NCBI RefSeq assembly: GCF_047730175.1
Contig: NZ_CP159833.1
Span: 496,001 to 560,000, forward strand
Direction of reading: 5' to 3'
DNA length: 64,000 nucleotides
Source: Marifrigoribacter sp047730175
GTDB lineage: Bacteria; Bacteroidota; Bacteroidia; Flavobacteriales; Flavobacteriaceae
The translations under genes were made by a program, and so were the position numbers. Shown piece after piece: positions 14,244 to 22,682 of this stretch. Within the stretch, counting starts at the first letter, position 1. Every line of letters begins with the position of its first letter. The notes beneath the pieces are model-generated. The model saw only the letters and a list, made by a program, of their open reading frames with translations. It did no database searches and was not told the origin of the DNA.

Positions 14244-16643
14244 ATGCGTACGTATATATTATTGATGCTGTTATTAAGCAGTGTTTTGTCTATATCACAA
14301 AATTGTGACAACACATTTTTCGGTAGGGTAACGGACCTTCACGATGGGTCTTTACTTGCAGGGGCAACACTTATTGTTGCAGGTTCTGAACAAGCTGTGC
14401 AGACAGACCTCTATGGAAATTTTATCATTTCAAATCTTTGTAATGACACCTATACCATACAGGTATCACACCCATTCTGCTTGACCAAAGGTTTCACAAT
14501 TAAAATACTAGGTAACACGACCAAGACTTTTAAGTTGGAACACCATTTGGAAGAACTTAACGAAATTACTATCGCAGGAAAAGCCTACAGTAACAAGTCC
14601 AAAACAATTCTTGAAAACACGATCTCAAAGGAAGAATTGGAACGTTTTAGTAGCGGTACGCTCGGCGATGCCCTCAACAGTTTGAGCGGAGTTTCTTCCC
14701 TCAATACTGGAAATACCGTTGTAAAACCTTTGATTAATGGCCTTCATAGTAGCCGTGTGGTCACTATAAATAATGGCGTTCGGATGGAAGACCAAGAATG
14801 GGGAGCAGAACACGCCCCAAATATTGATATCAATTCCGCAGGCAACCTTACCTTGATAAAAGGCGCAGGCGCATTACAGTACAGTGGTGATGCTGTGGGT
14901 GGTGTCATTGTAGTTGAAGCTTCAAAAGTTCCCGTTAAAGACAGCCTTTACGGAAAAACCTTATTTACAGGAGCAAGCAATGGTCGAGGTACTTCCCTGA
15001 CTTCCCAATTTACAAAAAGCTATCAAAGTGGCTGGTATGCAAACGTGCAAGGAACATTAAAACGCTTTGGCGATTTTGAAACACCAGATTATGTATTAAG
15101 CAATACAGGGATTTTTGAACGCAACGCTTCTTTGCACCTTGGACTTAATCGTTTCAATTATGGCATCGAGGCTTATTATTCACTTTTTAAAAATGAAATC
15201 GGGATTTTAAGAGCATCCCATTTGGGCGGTGCACAAGACCAAATTCGGGCAATAAATAGCGACAGACCACTAATCATCAATGATTTTACATATCAAATTA
15301 ACTCCCCAAGACAAGATGTTACACACCATTTAAGCCGAATAAAAGGCTTCAAAAGGTTTGATGACTTTGGGAGATTGAGCCTGCAATATGACTTTCAGCG
15401 TAACAACCGCTTGGAATTCGATATCAGGCGAGGTGCAGATAAGGATAATGCCTCGTTAGATTTGAAACTGGACACGCATACGCTGATGTTGGATTTGGAT
15501 TCCCATTTGACTGATGCAATAAATCTAAAGACTGGTTTAATGGTACGATATCAAAATAACTTTGCAAACCCTAATACTGGTGTGCGTAGGTTGATACCCG
15601 ATTATGACAAATACGATTTGGGAGTTTATGCCATAACGGATTACCGATTGAATGACAACCTGCTTTTGGAAGCAGGTGGGAGATTTGATTATACATATAT
15701 GGAGGTTTTTAAATTCTATCGCACCTCTTTTTGGGAATCACGCAATTATGATGAACTCTTCCCCGAAATCGTAGTGGAGGAATTTGATAATCAGATTTTG
15801 ACCAATCCACAACTGAATATTTATAACGCTTCGGCAACTTTAGGAGCTACATATTCTTTTGGCGAGGAGTATAAATTATTTTTCAATTATTCATTGGCAT
15901 CCCGTGCGCCCAATCCTTCCGAGCTTTTCAGCGAAGGCTTGCACCATTCTGCTTCTCGTATAGAACTAGGCGATTTACGTTTCAATTCAGAGGTTGGACA
16001 TAAAGTATCGCTAACTTTTCAGCGAGAAAATAAAAATTTCAGCTATTCAATAAGTCCTTTCATAAACACTATTAAGGACTTTATAATTATTGAACCTACA
16101 GAAATCCAGCAAACAATACGGGGCAATTTTCAAGTTTGGGAATACAGACAGTCCGATGCGCAATTGTTGGGAGTGGACTTTGATGCTTCGTATACCTTTA
16201 CAAAAAATTTCCGTTTTAATCATCAGTTTTCACTCGTCAAAGGTTACGACCGTTCAAGAGACGAACCTTTGATAAGTATGCCACCCGTAAATACAAATAA
16301 TGAAATTGTATATCAAAATCCAGAATTCAAAAACCTAAGGTTGGCATTGCAGAGCGAATATGTATTTCGCCAAAATGAATTTCCCAACAATAATTTTGAA
16401 GTGTTTATCCCAGAGACTGAAACAACAGAAATTATTGACCTGAGCACACCGCCTGATGCATACCATTTGCTCAACTTTAATTCGAGCATTGATTTCAAAG
16501 CCTCTCAAAAATCAACAGTCACAGTAGGTTTTGGAATCACCAATTTATTAAATACTTCCTACAGAAACTACCTAAACCGTCTGCGCTATTATGCAGACGA
16601 CTTAGGCAGAAACTTTTTATTAAATCTCAAACTCAATTATTAA
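14244..16643 (+). CDS. TonB-dependent outer-membrane receptor, probably for metal
   Basis: 799 residues: signal peptide (to about residue 19), carboxypeptidase-regulatory-like domain (GRVTDLHDGSLLAGATLIVAG, about 25-95), plug domain (SSGTLGDALNSLSGVSSL; GAGALQYSGDAVGGVIVV) and a 22-strand-type barrel ending LNYLRYY ... FLLNLKLNY with a terminal aromatic residue. It imports a substrate across the outer membrane with TonB/ExbBD energy. The Cys/His-rich small protein upstream and an acidic/His lipoprotein downstream suggest a zinc or copper ligand rather than a glycan; there is no SusD gene. The call as receptor is firm, the substrate is inferred. Confidence 0.93.
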   Translation: MRTYILLMLLLSSVLSISQNCDNTFFGRVTDLHDGSLLAGATLIVAGSEQAVQTDLYGNFIISNLCNDTYTIQVSHPFCLTKGFTIKILGNTTKTFKLEHHLEELNEITIAGKAYSNKSKTILENTISKEELERFSSGTLGDALNSLSGVSSLNTGNTVVKPLINGLHSSRVVTINNGVRMEDQEWGAEHAPNIDINSAGNLTLIKGAGALQYSGDAVGGVIVVEASKVPVKDSLYGKTLFTGASNGRGTSLTSQFTKSYQSGWYANVQGTLKRFGDFETPDYVLSNTGIFERNASLHLGLNRFNYGIEAYYSLFKNEIGILRASHLGGAQDQIRAINSDRPLIINDFTYQINSPRQDVTHHLSRIKGFKRFDDFGRLSLQYDFQRNNRLEFDIRRGADKDNASLDLKLDTHTLMLDLDSHLTDAINLKTGLMVRYQNNFANPNTGVRRLIPDYDKYDLGVYAITDYRLNDNLLLEAGGRFDYTYMEVFKFYRTSFWESRNYDELFPEIVVEEFDNQILTNPQLNIYNASATLGATYSFGEEYKLFFNYSLASRAPNPSELFSEGLHHSASRIELGDLRFNSEVGHKVSLTFQRENKNFSYSISPFINTIKDFIIIEPTEIQQTIRGNFQVWEYRQSDAQLLGVDFDASYTFTKNFRFNHQFSLVKGYDRSRDEPLISMPPVNTNNEIVYQNPEFKNLRLALQSEYVFRQNEFPNNNFEVFIPETETTEIIDLSTPPDAYHLLNFNSSIDFKASQKSTVTVGFGITNLLNTSYRNYLNRLRYYADDLGRNFLLNLKLNY

Positions 16644-16662
16644 TTTTTTAAAACAAAAACAA

Positions 16663-17217
16663 ATGAAAAAAGTAAAATTTTTAGCAATTGCAATTTTTGC
16701 AACATTATTATTTGTATCATGTTCAAGTGACGATGATACCCCAGAAGCGGTAAACGAAGAAGAAGTAATTACCACTTTAACGTTAACCCTTGTACCCAAT
16801 GGAGGCATAACGCCCATTACCTTACAGACTCGTGATTTAGATGGAGATGGTCCGAACGCACCCGTTGTAACAGTTTCGGGCGCTTTGACCGCAGGTGTTA
16901 CCTATAACGGTACTATTTTACTACTTAACGAAACTGTGAATCCATCAGAAAATATTACCGAAGAGGTAGAAGAAGAAAGTTTGGAACACCAATTTTTCTA
17001 TACGATTGGTGGTGGATTAGACATTACAACCGCCTATAGCAACTTTGATAGCGATGGAAATAACTTGGGAACAGAGTTAACGCTTACAACGGGCGCAGTG
17101 AGTTCAGGCACATTAACGGTTACACTTCGCCACGAACCTACTAAACCAAATACTGGTTTAGGGGATGCAGGAGGAGAAACAGATATTGCAGCAACCTTTA
17201 ACGTAACGGTACAATAG
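16663..17217 (+). CDS. Lipoprotein partner of the TonB receptor
   Basis: 184 residues with a lipobox (LFVSCSSDDD). The mature domain has TLTLTLVPNGGITPITLQTRDLD near the start, an EHQFFYTIGGGLDITTAYSN segment and ends GDAGGETDIAATFNVTVQ. This pattern is recurrent in flavobacterial lipoproteins next to TonB receptors. It starts 19 bp after the receptor stop and is followed by a terminator, so it is the last gene of a three-gene operon. It is probably a surface ligand-capture protein. Confidence 0.8.
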   Translation: MKKVKFLAIAIFATLLFVSCSSDDDTPEAVNEEEVITTLTLTLVPNGGITPITLQTRDLDGDGPNAPVVTVSGALTAGVTYNGTILLLNETVNPSENITEEVEEESLEHQFFYTIGGGLDITTAYSNFDSDGNNLGTELTLTTGAVSSGTLTVTLRHEPTKPNTGLGDAGGETDIAATFNVTVQ

Positions 17218-17253
17218 ATTTTAATTAGTCATACTTTTCTTTGTTCCAAACTG

Positions 17254-17293
17254 AATGCCCTTTATGATTTTTCCGTAAAGGGCATTTTATTTT
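17254..17293 (+). terminator. Terminator of the TonB-receptor operon
   Basis: Stem AATGCCCTTTA (from 17254) pairs with TAAAGGGCATT across a ~12-base loop and is followed by TTATTTT. Confidence 0.8.
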
Positions 17294-17330
17294 AGAATTA
17301 TTTAGAAAAAGCCAAAGCATAAAGCCATAG

Positions 17331-17543
17331 ATGCTTGCTACAATGCTAATCGACTTAGATCATCTTTTGGCAGACCCTATCTTTTCTGCTACGCGTTGCA
17401 GTATAAATTTTCATCCATTACATAGTTATTGGGCAATTGCAGTGTATGTATTGTTGGCATATTTTAAAAAGAGCAGAATTATCGCTGTCGGACTTGTACT
17501 TCATATAATTACAGATAGTATTGATTGCTTATGGATGCGATAA
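17331..17543 (+). pseudogene. 5'-truncated DUF6122 gene (copy B)
   Basis: 70 codons matching residues 34-103 of the protein at 3019, almost identical to the end (LIDLDHLLADP ... HIITDSIDCLWMR). The first membrane helix and the original start are missing; the sequence before 17331 is unrelated. An internal Met could start translation, but the product would lack the N-terminal helix. The duplication breakpoint lies here. Confidence 0.85.
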
Positions 17544-17683
17544 TTTACAGTGCAGGAAAACAAGCAGGGAATGCAATTGGTATTAGACTCAGATTTTATG
17601 GTTTATTTTTATAAAGAAAAAGGCTTGAGATTTATAAAATAATTAAGTTATTTGTGATTAACAAAAACTTAAAACTTAAAACC

Positions 17684-18097
17684 ATGAATTACATTAAATT
17701 ACCTTCAGCGCTTATCTTATGTCTTTTACTAGTATTTACTTCTTGTAGTAGTGATGATGATGGAGATAGCAGCTCTACAACTTCATCTTCATTAATTGGC
17801 AGTTGGCTACAGACTTCAAGTACCTTTAACGGAGAAAATGAAGAATTGGATGAATGCGATTTATTATCCAGCGCGGTTTTTACTAGTACGCAAATAACCT
17901 CTACGCTATATTATGGTGATGAATGTGCTATGACTGAATCATCTACTCAAACATATTCAGTAGATGGAAATATAATAAGTGTTACGGTTGAAAATGAAAC
18001 CTATACTACCGAAATACTAACCCTTAATGATACGACGCTTACCCTTAAAGATGCGGATGGAAGTGATGAATACACATATACGTATACAAGACAGTAA
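17684..18097 (+). CDS. Lipocalin-like lipoprotein, copy B
   Basis: 137 residues. I use the ATG at 17684, which matches the start of copy A; an upstream in-frame codon at 17654 would add ten residues before the signal peptide. Lipobox VFTSC, Ser/Asp linker, SSLIGSWLQTSSTFNG first strand. It differs from copy A at about two dozen positions, mostly in the second half (for example SSAVFTS, MTESSTQTYSVDG), while the signal peptide and linker are nearly identical. Ends in the same type of terminator. Confidence 0.85.
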   Translation: MNYIKLPSALILCLLLVFTSCSSDDDGDSSSTTSSSLIGSWLQTSSTFNGENEELDECDLLSSAVFTSTQITSTLYYGDECAMTESSTQTYSVDGNIISVTVENETYTTEILTLNDTTLTLKDADGSDEYTYTYTRQ

Positions 18098-18134
18098 GAC
18101 TTAAAGCTTACCTTGTATTATCATTATTTTTTTA

Positions 18135-18164
18135 AAATCCCCAATTTGATTGGGGATTTTTTTT
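18135..18164 (+). terminator. Terminator of lipoprotein copy B
   Basis: Same AATCCCCAA / TTGGGGATT stem and T tail as the copy A terminator. Confidence 0.85.
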
Positions 18165-18402
18165 ATGCTGAACTTAAAGCTTTTTAAAACGTTTTTTAAA
18201 ACCACCCTTCGATTCTACTATATTTTTTTTATCATCCTGATACCTAACAAGAACCCACATATACCTAACAACTAGAGATTTAAAGAATATATTTTTGTAG
18301 AGTTATTATATTTTTACTATATTTATAATTCCTTTCTATAGCACCCCCTGCTAAAAACTCCCTAGTTTAAAAATAATGAATTTTAATTTTTAAACTAAAT
18401 AT

Positions 18403-18891
18403 ATGTCAAATTTAACTGAAAACAGAATCAACCGTATTCTAGATGAAACAGCCATGACCAATGCGTTGGCGGCTATTAGCAACCTCGAAACTGAATTGCC
18501 TGAAGGCTCGCTTGACGATGCACAACGCGACAGCTTTAGAGCCATTAATGTACAAAACAAAGTCTTTACCGAAGATGTAATGATTGAGATGGAAAACAAT
18601 GGAGCGACTATCCTTCCACCCTATTTAAACGTAGCACTTTTAAAAAATGACTTCTATTTGTTCGAGCAATTAGACATCTTGGAAAGCAGAATGGGCAATG
18701 CCGTTCGTAAAATAACCGACTTAAAACGCATTGCGGGGCACGAAGCCTATAGTTTTGCTTTATCTGTCTACAAAAGCTACGATGCCGCCAACCAAGCAGG
18801 GATTCCAGGCGCCAAAGAAAGCTATGAGCGATTGAGTGAACGGTTTAATGGGCAAGGAGGCCGAAACCAAGAAGAACTCCCAAATCAGTAA
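18403..18891 (+). CDS. Conserved Bacteroidota protein of unknown function
   Basis: 162 residues, no signal peptide, mostly helical and soluble. It begins MSNLTENRINRILDETAM; the middle contains FTEDVMIEMENNGATILPPYLN and DILESRMGNAVRKITDLKRIAG; it ends HEAYSFALSVYKSYDAANQAGIPG then a polar tail. Such ~160-residue proteins are recurrent in Bacteroidota, often next to small lipoproteins, but I know no function. The ATG (18403) is preceded by the same leader as copy A. A terminator follows at once, and then the 21-bp repeat array and the regulator gene. Confidence 0.8.
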   Translation: MSNLTENRINRILDETAMTNALAAISNLETELPEGSLDDAQRDSFRAINVQNKVFTEDVMIEMENNGATILPPYLNVALLKNDFYLFEQLDILESRMGNAVRKITDLKRIAGHEAYSFALSVYKSYDAANQAGIPGAKESYERLSERFNGQGGRNQEELPNQ

Positions 18892-18909
18892 GTTAAAACT
18901 GAGGAAGGC

Positions 18910-18933
18910 GGGCATTTCCATGCCCTTTTTTTT
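18910..18933 (+). terminator. Terminator after the 162-aa protein gene
   Basis: Stem GGGCAT / ATGCCC with loop TTCC, followed by eight T. Confidence 0.85.
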
Positions 18934-18954
18934 AGAACCATTATATAGGTATCT

Positions 18955-19143
18955 AATACAATTCAGCGCTAGTTTAATTCAATTAGATAGGCACTGAATA
19001 CAATTAGAGATACATCTAATACAATTAGATAAGTACTGAATACTATTAGATAAGTACTGAATACTATTAGAGATACGTCTAATACAATTAGATAAGTACT
19101 GAATACAATTAGAGACACACCTAATACAATTAGATAAGTGTCT
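18955..19143. repeat. Nine-unit 21-bp tandem repeat with palindromic half-sites
   Basis: Units of exactly 21 bp begin at 18955, 18976, 18997, 19018, 19039, 19060, 19081, 19102 and 19123. Consensus AATACAATTAGATAAGTACT plus G, alternating with an AGAGATACATCT ending. Where a unit ending in CT meets the next, the 13-bp perfect palindrome CTAATACAATTAG forms (19016, 19079, 19121). The period equals two helical turns, so all sites face the same side of the DNA. The array ends 15 bp before the ATG of the regulator gene: a likely autoregulatory operator array, or an iteron-like element. Confidence 0.8.
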
Positions 19144-19158
19144 AATAAAACAAACATT

Positions 19159-19518
19159 ATGAAATCAACACATAAAACTAAAAATACGTCCCTTCATACA
19201 GGGAAGCTTTTAACAAGGTATATTAAAAATAATAATATATTTAAAAGTGCTTTAGCCCGCTATTTAAGGCGAAGTGCTCCTACGATTGAATATCATTTGA
19301 GACGACCTACAATACAGGTACAGTTACTTTGGGATATTTCGCATGCACTACAACACAACTTTTTTAGCGATTTCGCAGCAGAACTCCCCGCCCATTTTAG
19401 CAGTGATGCGCTTGTCGACACCACAAAAGAAGAAGAAATAGAAAGGTTAAGTGATGAAAATAAATTATTGCGAGCACAGTTAGAGACCTTAGAAAAGGTA
19501 ATGCGAAAAGGTACTTAG
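19159..19518 (+). CDS. XRE-like DNA-binding regulator with C-terminal coiled coil
   Basis: 119 residues from the ATG at 19159; a GTG at 19138 in frame lies within the repeats. The segment GKLLTRYIKNNNIFKSALARYLRRSAPTIEYHLRRPTI reads as a helix-turn-helix, and ISHALQHNFFSDFAAELP matches the end of the HTH domain in the small flavobacterial XRE regulators that usually read '...HDFF'. Residues about 88-119 form a charged coiled coil (DENKLLRAQLETLEKV), probably for dimerisation. The nine 21-bp repeats just upstream are the obvious candidate operator. Its C-terminal half reappears in the chimeric gene at 4199. Confidence 0.72.
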   Translation: MKSTHKTKNTSLHTGKLLTRYIKNNNIFKSALARYLRRSAPTIEYHLRRPTIQVQLLWDISHALQHNFFSDFAAELPAHFSSDALVDTTKEEEIERLSDENKLLRAQLETLEKVMRKGT

Positions 19519-19618
19519 CAAAACCCGATAATAACACACAAAAGATACTGTTATCTAGGAATATTAGCCGGTAAACGGTACCTTTATGACGTATATAACT
19601 AATAGAAAGCAATTAAAC

Positions 19619-20098
19619 ATGAGAAAAACAATTCAAGTATATGTATCACTATTCATGATATTTCTAAGTTTTAACGGGTATAGCCAATATGGTGTTATAG
19701 AGATGAAAAATGGGGATCAATTAGTAATGGAAAGCTCTCAGCTTTCTGTTGAGAAAGAATCGTTAAGGTATTTTATAGAAGATTATAAACCGAAAGCCTC
19801 CTTTATGGGAATTGGTTACAAAAAATTAAAAAAAGAATATCTTGATAAATCTAGGCTCGTCAAAATTAGCGAAATAAAAAAAATTCATGTAGAAGGAGAA
19901 TTACTTGTAGGTAGCAAGTCAATACTAGATTTCATAGGTGTTAGATATATAAAAATAAAGCGTAAGTATAGAGAGTTTTTTGTTATCGAAGACGGTGAGT
20001 GTAAATTATTGGTGAAGCCTGAAAATGGTAATAAGAAAAATTTAATAACATTTGCACCCTTAATTATAAGCACAAGAAAATATTATCATAACATCTAA
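19619..20098 (+). CDS. Small secreted protein of unknown function
   Basis: 159 residues from the ATG at 19619, which begins a signal peptide (MRKTIQVYVSLFMIFLSFNGYSQ). The mature part is short and basic with YGVIEMKNGDQLVMESSQ, an EIKKIHVEGELLVGSK segment and KIKRKYREFFVIEDGECKLLV, alternating strands without Cys. It recalls small exported proteins that carry a 'DG-x-x-I' beta repeat, but no family is assigned. It converges on manA. Confidence 0.65.
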   Translation: MRKTIQVYVSLFMIFLSFNGYSQYGVIEMKNGDQLVMESSQLSVEKESLRYFIEDYKPKASFMGIGYKKLKKEYLDKSRLVKISEIKKIHVEGELLVGSKSILDFIGVRYIKIKRKYREFFVIEDGECKLLVKPENGNKKNLITFAPLIISTRKYYHNI

Positions 20099-20123
20099 AA
20101 TAAAGAGCTGTTAAAAGTTTAAT

Positions 20124-21086
20124 TCAAAATATTTCTAATAACTTTCCATCTGCAGAATTAAATTTTATTTCTTCTGTTATTGCTGGAAGCAAAATGGTTT
20201 CTCCCATTTTTAAATTTTCTGAATAGTTTCCAGCTGTAATATCCACAGAACCTTCAACACACATAAAAACAACAAATGAATCTAAGTTTCTATAATCCTT
20301 AATTTGTTCCTCGTTTATCTCTAAGATATTGGTCGTAAAATAATCGCAATTAACTAAGTTAACTCTATTATTAGATTGAGTTTTAATTTGTGATTTTCCA
20401 TTAGAATCAAATCGTTTTGTTGCTTGTTCTGCTAATTTTGTATGTAAGTCTCTTTTTTCGCCACTAGTATCGATTCTATCCCAATCATAAACGCGATAAG
20501 TAATGTCTGAGGTTTGTTGAATTTCTGCCGCTAACACACCTGCACCAATAGCATGAATTTTACCAGCAGGTATAAAAAAACTATCTCCTTTTTTAACTTT
20601 TTCCGTATTGAAAATTGTGTAAACATTTTGAGAAGTGATATTGTTAAGAATCTCGAAATTGGTATTTTCATCTTTTAAGCCTAACACAATGTTTGCATTT
20701 TCATCACTATCCATAATGTACCACATTTCGGTTTTACCAAAACTGTTATGATACTTTTTTGCCATATCATTGTCTGGGTGTACTTGAACAGATAAATCGG
20801 TTTTAGCATCCAAAAATTTTATAAGTAATGGAAAATTATATCCATAGTATTCAAAATTATGAGCTCCTACAAAACGAGCTTCATGTTGTATGATTAAATC
20901 CTTAATACTTTCCCCTTTGTAAAAGCCATTGCTTACTATTGATATGTTGCCGTCAACACCTGATATCTCCCAACTTTCACCAACATTATTTTTGTTAATT
21001 TCCTTTCCTAAAACATTGCTTAACTTATTTCCTCCCCAAATTTTTTCTTTAAATATAGGATTGAATTTAATTGGGTATACGATCAT
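20124..21086 (-). CDS. manA: Mannose-6-phosphate isomerase, class I
   Basis: 320 residues starting at 21086 (MIVYPIKFNPIFKEKIWGG). Interconverts fructose-6-P and mannose-6-P, the entry to GDP-mannose for polysaccharides. Zinc-cupin ligands are visible: VQVHPDN, GKTEMWYIMD and IPAGKIHAIGAG, with the signature EIQQTSDITYRVYDWDR. The length is that of the short bacterial type. It is divergent from nothing and sits between a small secreted protein and the exopolysaccharide locus, so it may supply precursors for it. Confidence 0.95.
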   Translation of the reverse strand: MIVYPIKFNPIFKEKIWGGNKLSNVLGKEINKNNVGESWEISGVDGNISIVSNGFYKGESIKDLIIQHEARFVGAHNFEYYGYNFPLLIKFLDAKTDLSVQVHPDNDMAKKYHNSFGKTEMWYIMDSDENANIVLGLKDENTNFEILNNITSQNVYTIFNTEKVKKGDSFFIPAGKIHAIGAGVLAAEIQQTSDITYRVYDWDRIDTSGEKRDLHTKLAEQATKRFDSNGKSQIKTQSNNRVNLVNCDYFTTNILEINEEQIKDYRNLDSFVVFMCVEGSVDITAGNYSENLKMGETILLPAITEEIKFNSADGKLLEIF

Positions 21087-21316
21087 TTTCTTTGTCTTTA
21101 TATTATACTTGTAAAAAAACAACTGCAACAAACATTTTTAAACTTATGTTAATGCCTATTGCAGTTGATACTAACTGGGGTTTTTACGATTATTTTAGTT
21201 TGAAAACTAAGTTTGAATTTTTTATCAGTTTACTGAATACATCTTTATTAATGTCGTTTTCATTATTGTGAAATATGATGATGCCTATCCCCATTCTTTA
21301 TTAACCGATTTTATTT

Positions 21317-22504
21317 TTATACAACATTTAATTCGCTTGCTGTAAATGATTTAATGTTTGTTTTTTTTGATCTATATACCCAAGCTATTTGTGCTAATTT
21401 GCCAATAATTTTTACTGAATCTTTCATAGATAATTTTGAACCATCGGCATGAATCCATCTTTTTAAAGGTTGCTCACAAAGCATTTTTTTTGCTTTTTTT
21501 AAACCATAATACTGTGTCATCCTTTTAAAAATTTCAACATCAAAAATCCATTTTGTCACAAACTTTTTTTTGAAAGCAATATTTATAACGTCTTTATGAA
21601 ATATTTTAGCGCCGCATTGTGTGTCTTTAAAATCCATTGATAAAATTTTTCTAATGATAAAGTTAATTGTAAGGCTTATTATCTTTCTTGCAGCCCCTTT
21701 AGTAATGTTTGCTCCCATTCTTGCAATTCTAGAACCACTCACTATTTTAAATTCTGAATGTTCAATTGTTTTTACTAAGTCATCAAAACCTGCTAGATCT
21801 GTTGATAAATCAGCATCTAAAAAGCCTATATAATCTAAACCTTCTTTAGCAGCCATATGAAGCATTCCTAAACGAACAGCTTCTGCTTTACCTCCATTTT
21901 TTTCACAGTCGTAAACGGTAATAAAATCTTCTCTTCCTTTTTGTAATTCGCGAAGCACTTCTAAAGTCCTATCCTTACTGCCATCGTTTACAAAACATAA
22001 ATAGTAACCCGAATTTTTATCTATAAAACTTAAAAACTTATCACTTAATAAACGTTCTCCCTCATTGTAGCAGGGAATAACAACCCCAACACAACGTTGT
22101 TGAATCATTACATTATTTTCAATTTTTACAGCGTTTTCCATTACTGGAGCGCCAATTAACCGCTTTACTCTTGCACAAATTTCATTAAGACTTAATGGTT
22201 TTTTCATATAGTCATTAATACCTAAATCAAAAGCTTCAGTAATAGTATCATCTTTTGTGTTACCAGATAAAACCATTATTGGTGTTTGAGAGTTTTTTGT
22301 GTTTCTTATATGTTTTATAACATCTAAACCTGAAACTGTTCGCATATTTATGTCAACAATTACTAAATCTGGATTGAAAGAGTTATAATGTCCAATTGCT
22401 ATAAAAGCATCAGTTTCTATTTTTACTTCGTAGCCTAACTCTTCTAACCCTTTTTGTAAAGGAAGCAATACTAATTGTTGATCATCTATTGCTAAAATTT
22501 TCAT
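21317..22504 (-). CDS. Response-regulator receiver fused to GT2 glycosyltransferase
   Basis: 395 residues starting at 22504. Residues 1-118 are a complete receiver: MKILAIDDQQ, phospho-acceptor Asp in LVIVDINMRTVSG, PIMVLSGNT, and the Lys of NDYMKKPLS. Residues about 137-370 are a family 2 glycosyltransferase of the dolichyl-phosphate/undecaprenyl-phosphate sugar type: GVVIPCYNEGERL, CFVNDGSKDRT, GFLDADLSTD, and GSRIARMGANI, with DTQCGAKIFHKDVI. The likely reaction moves a sugar from a nucleotide donor to a lipid phosphate at the inner membrane. The fusion suggests direct phospho-control of the enzyme. It is divergent from the GT-C-like gene with 178 bp between that hold a TAGACGAAT motif. 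Confidence 0.92.
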   Translation of the reverse strand: MKILAIDDQQLVLLPLQKGLEELGYEVKIETDAFIAIGHYNSFNPDLVIVDINMRTVSGLDVIKHIRNTKNSQTPIMVLSGNTKDDTITEAFDLGINDYMKKPLSLNEICARVKRLIGAPVMENAVKIENNVMIQQRCVGVVIPCYNEGERLLSDKFLSFIDKNSGYYLCFVNDGSKDRTLEVLRELQKGREDFITVYDCEKNGGKAEAVRLGMLHMAAKEGLDYIGFLDADLSTDLAGFDDLVKTIEHSEFKIVSGSRIARMGANITKGAARKIISLTINFIIRKILSMDFKDTQCGAKIFHKDVINIAFKKKFVTKWIFDVEIFKRMTQYYGLKKAKKMLCEQPLKRWIHADGSKLSMKDSVKIIGKLAQIAWVYRSKKTNIKSFTASELNVV

Positions 22505-22590
22505 GATAAAATGTATTTTTTGTTCTAGATAGTTCAAAAGTACTTAGCAAGACTCATCTAAAATTCATATTTCGGTTAACCTAATACCAA

Positions 22591-22625
22591 GTATAGACGA
22601 ATAGTAGATTACTATAGGTAGTTAA
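22591..22625. promoter_or_regulatory. Candidate regulatory motif TAGACGAATAG in divergent promoter
   Basis: TAGACGAATAG at 22594-22604 in the region between the REC-GT2 gene and the GT-C-like gene. The related starts TAG recur 21 bp later (22615). Similar motifs occur upstream of 31092/31522, 33812 and 47408. Confidence 0.3.
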
Positions 22626-22682
22626 AATTCGGAGCACTGCTAAAATTATGTATATTTATACTATTGATATCATGAAGAATAA

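Larger units (their letters stand above)
17330..18490 (+). repeat. Segmental duplication, copy B (direct repeat of 3118-4290)
   Basis: Similarity with copy A begins at the Met codon 17331, inside the DUF6122 gene, and ends about 25 codons into the gene at 18403. Order and orientation match. The two copies enclose the whole cassette array and TonB operon, about 13 kb. Confidence 0.9.

Noticed and set aside
18955..19143. Possible CRISPR array
   Set aside because: Units are contiguous 21-mers without unique spacers, and no cas genes are near.
18969..19157. Minus-strand 62-codon open frame with LIVLDVSLIVFST-like repeats
   Set aside because: It is the 21-bp tandem repeat read in an open frame; the period is a multiple of three, so any frame without a stop stays open. 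No start signal or family.
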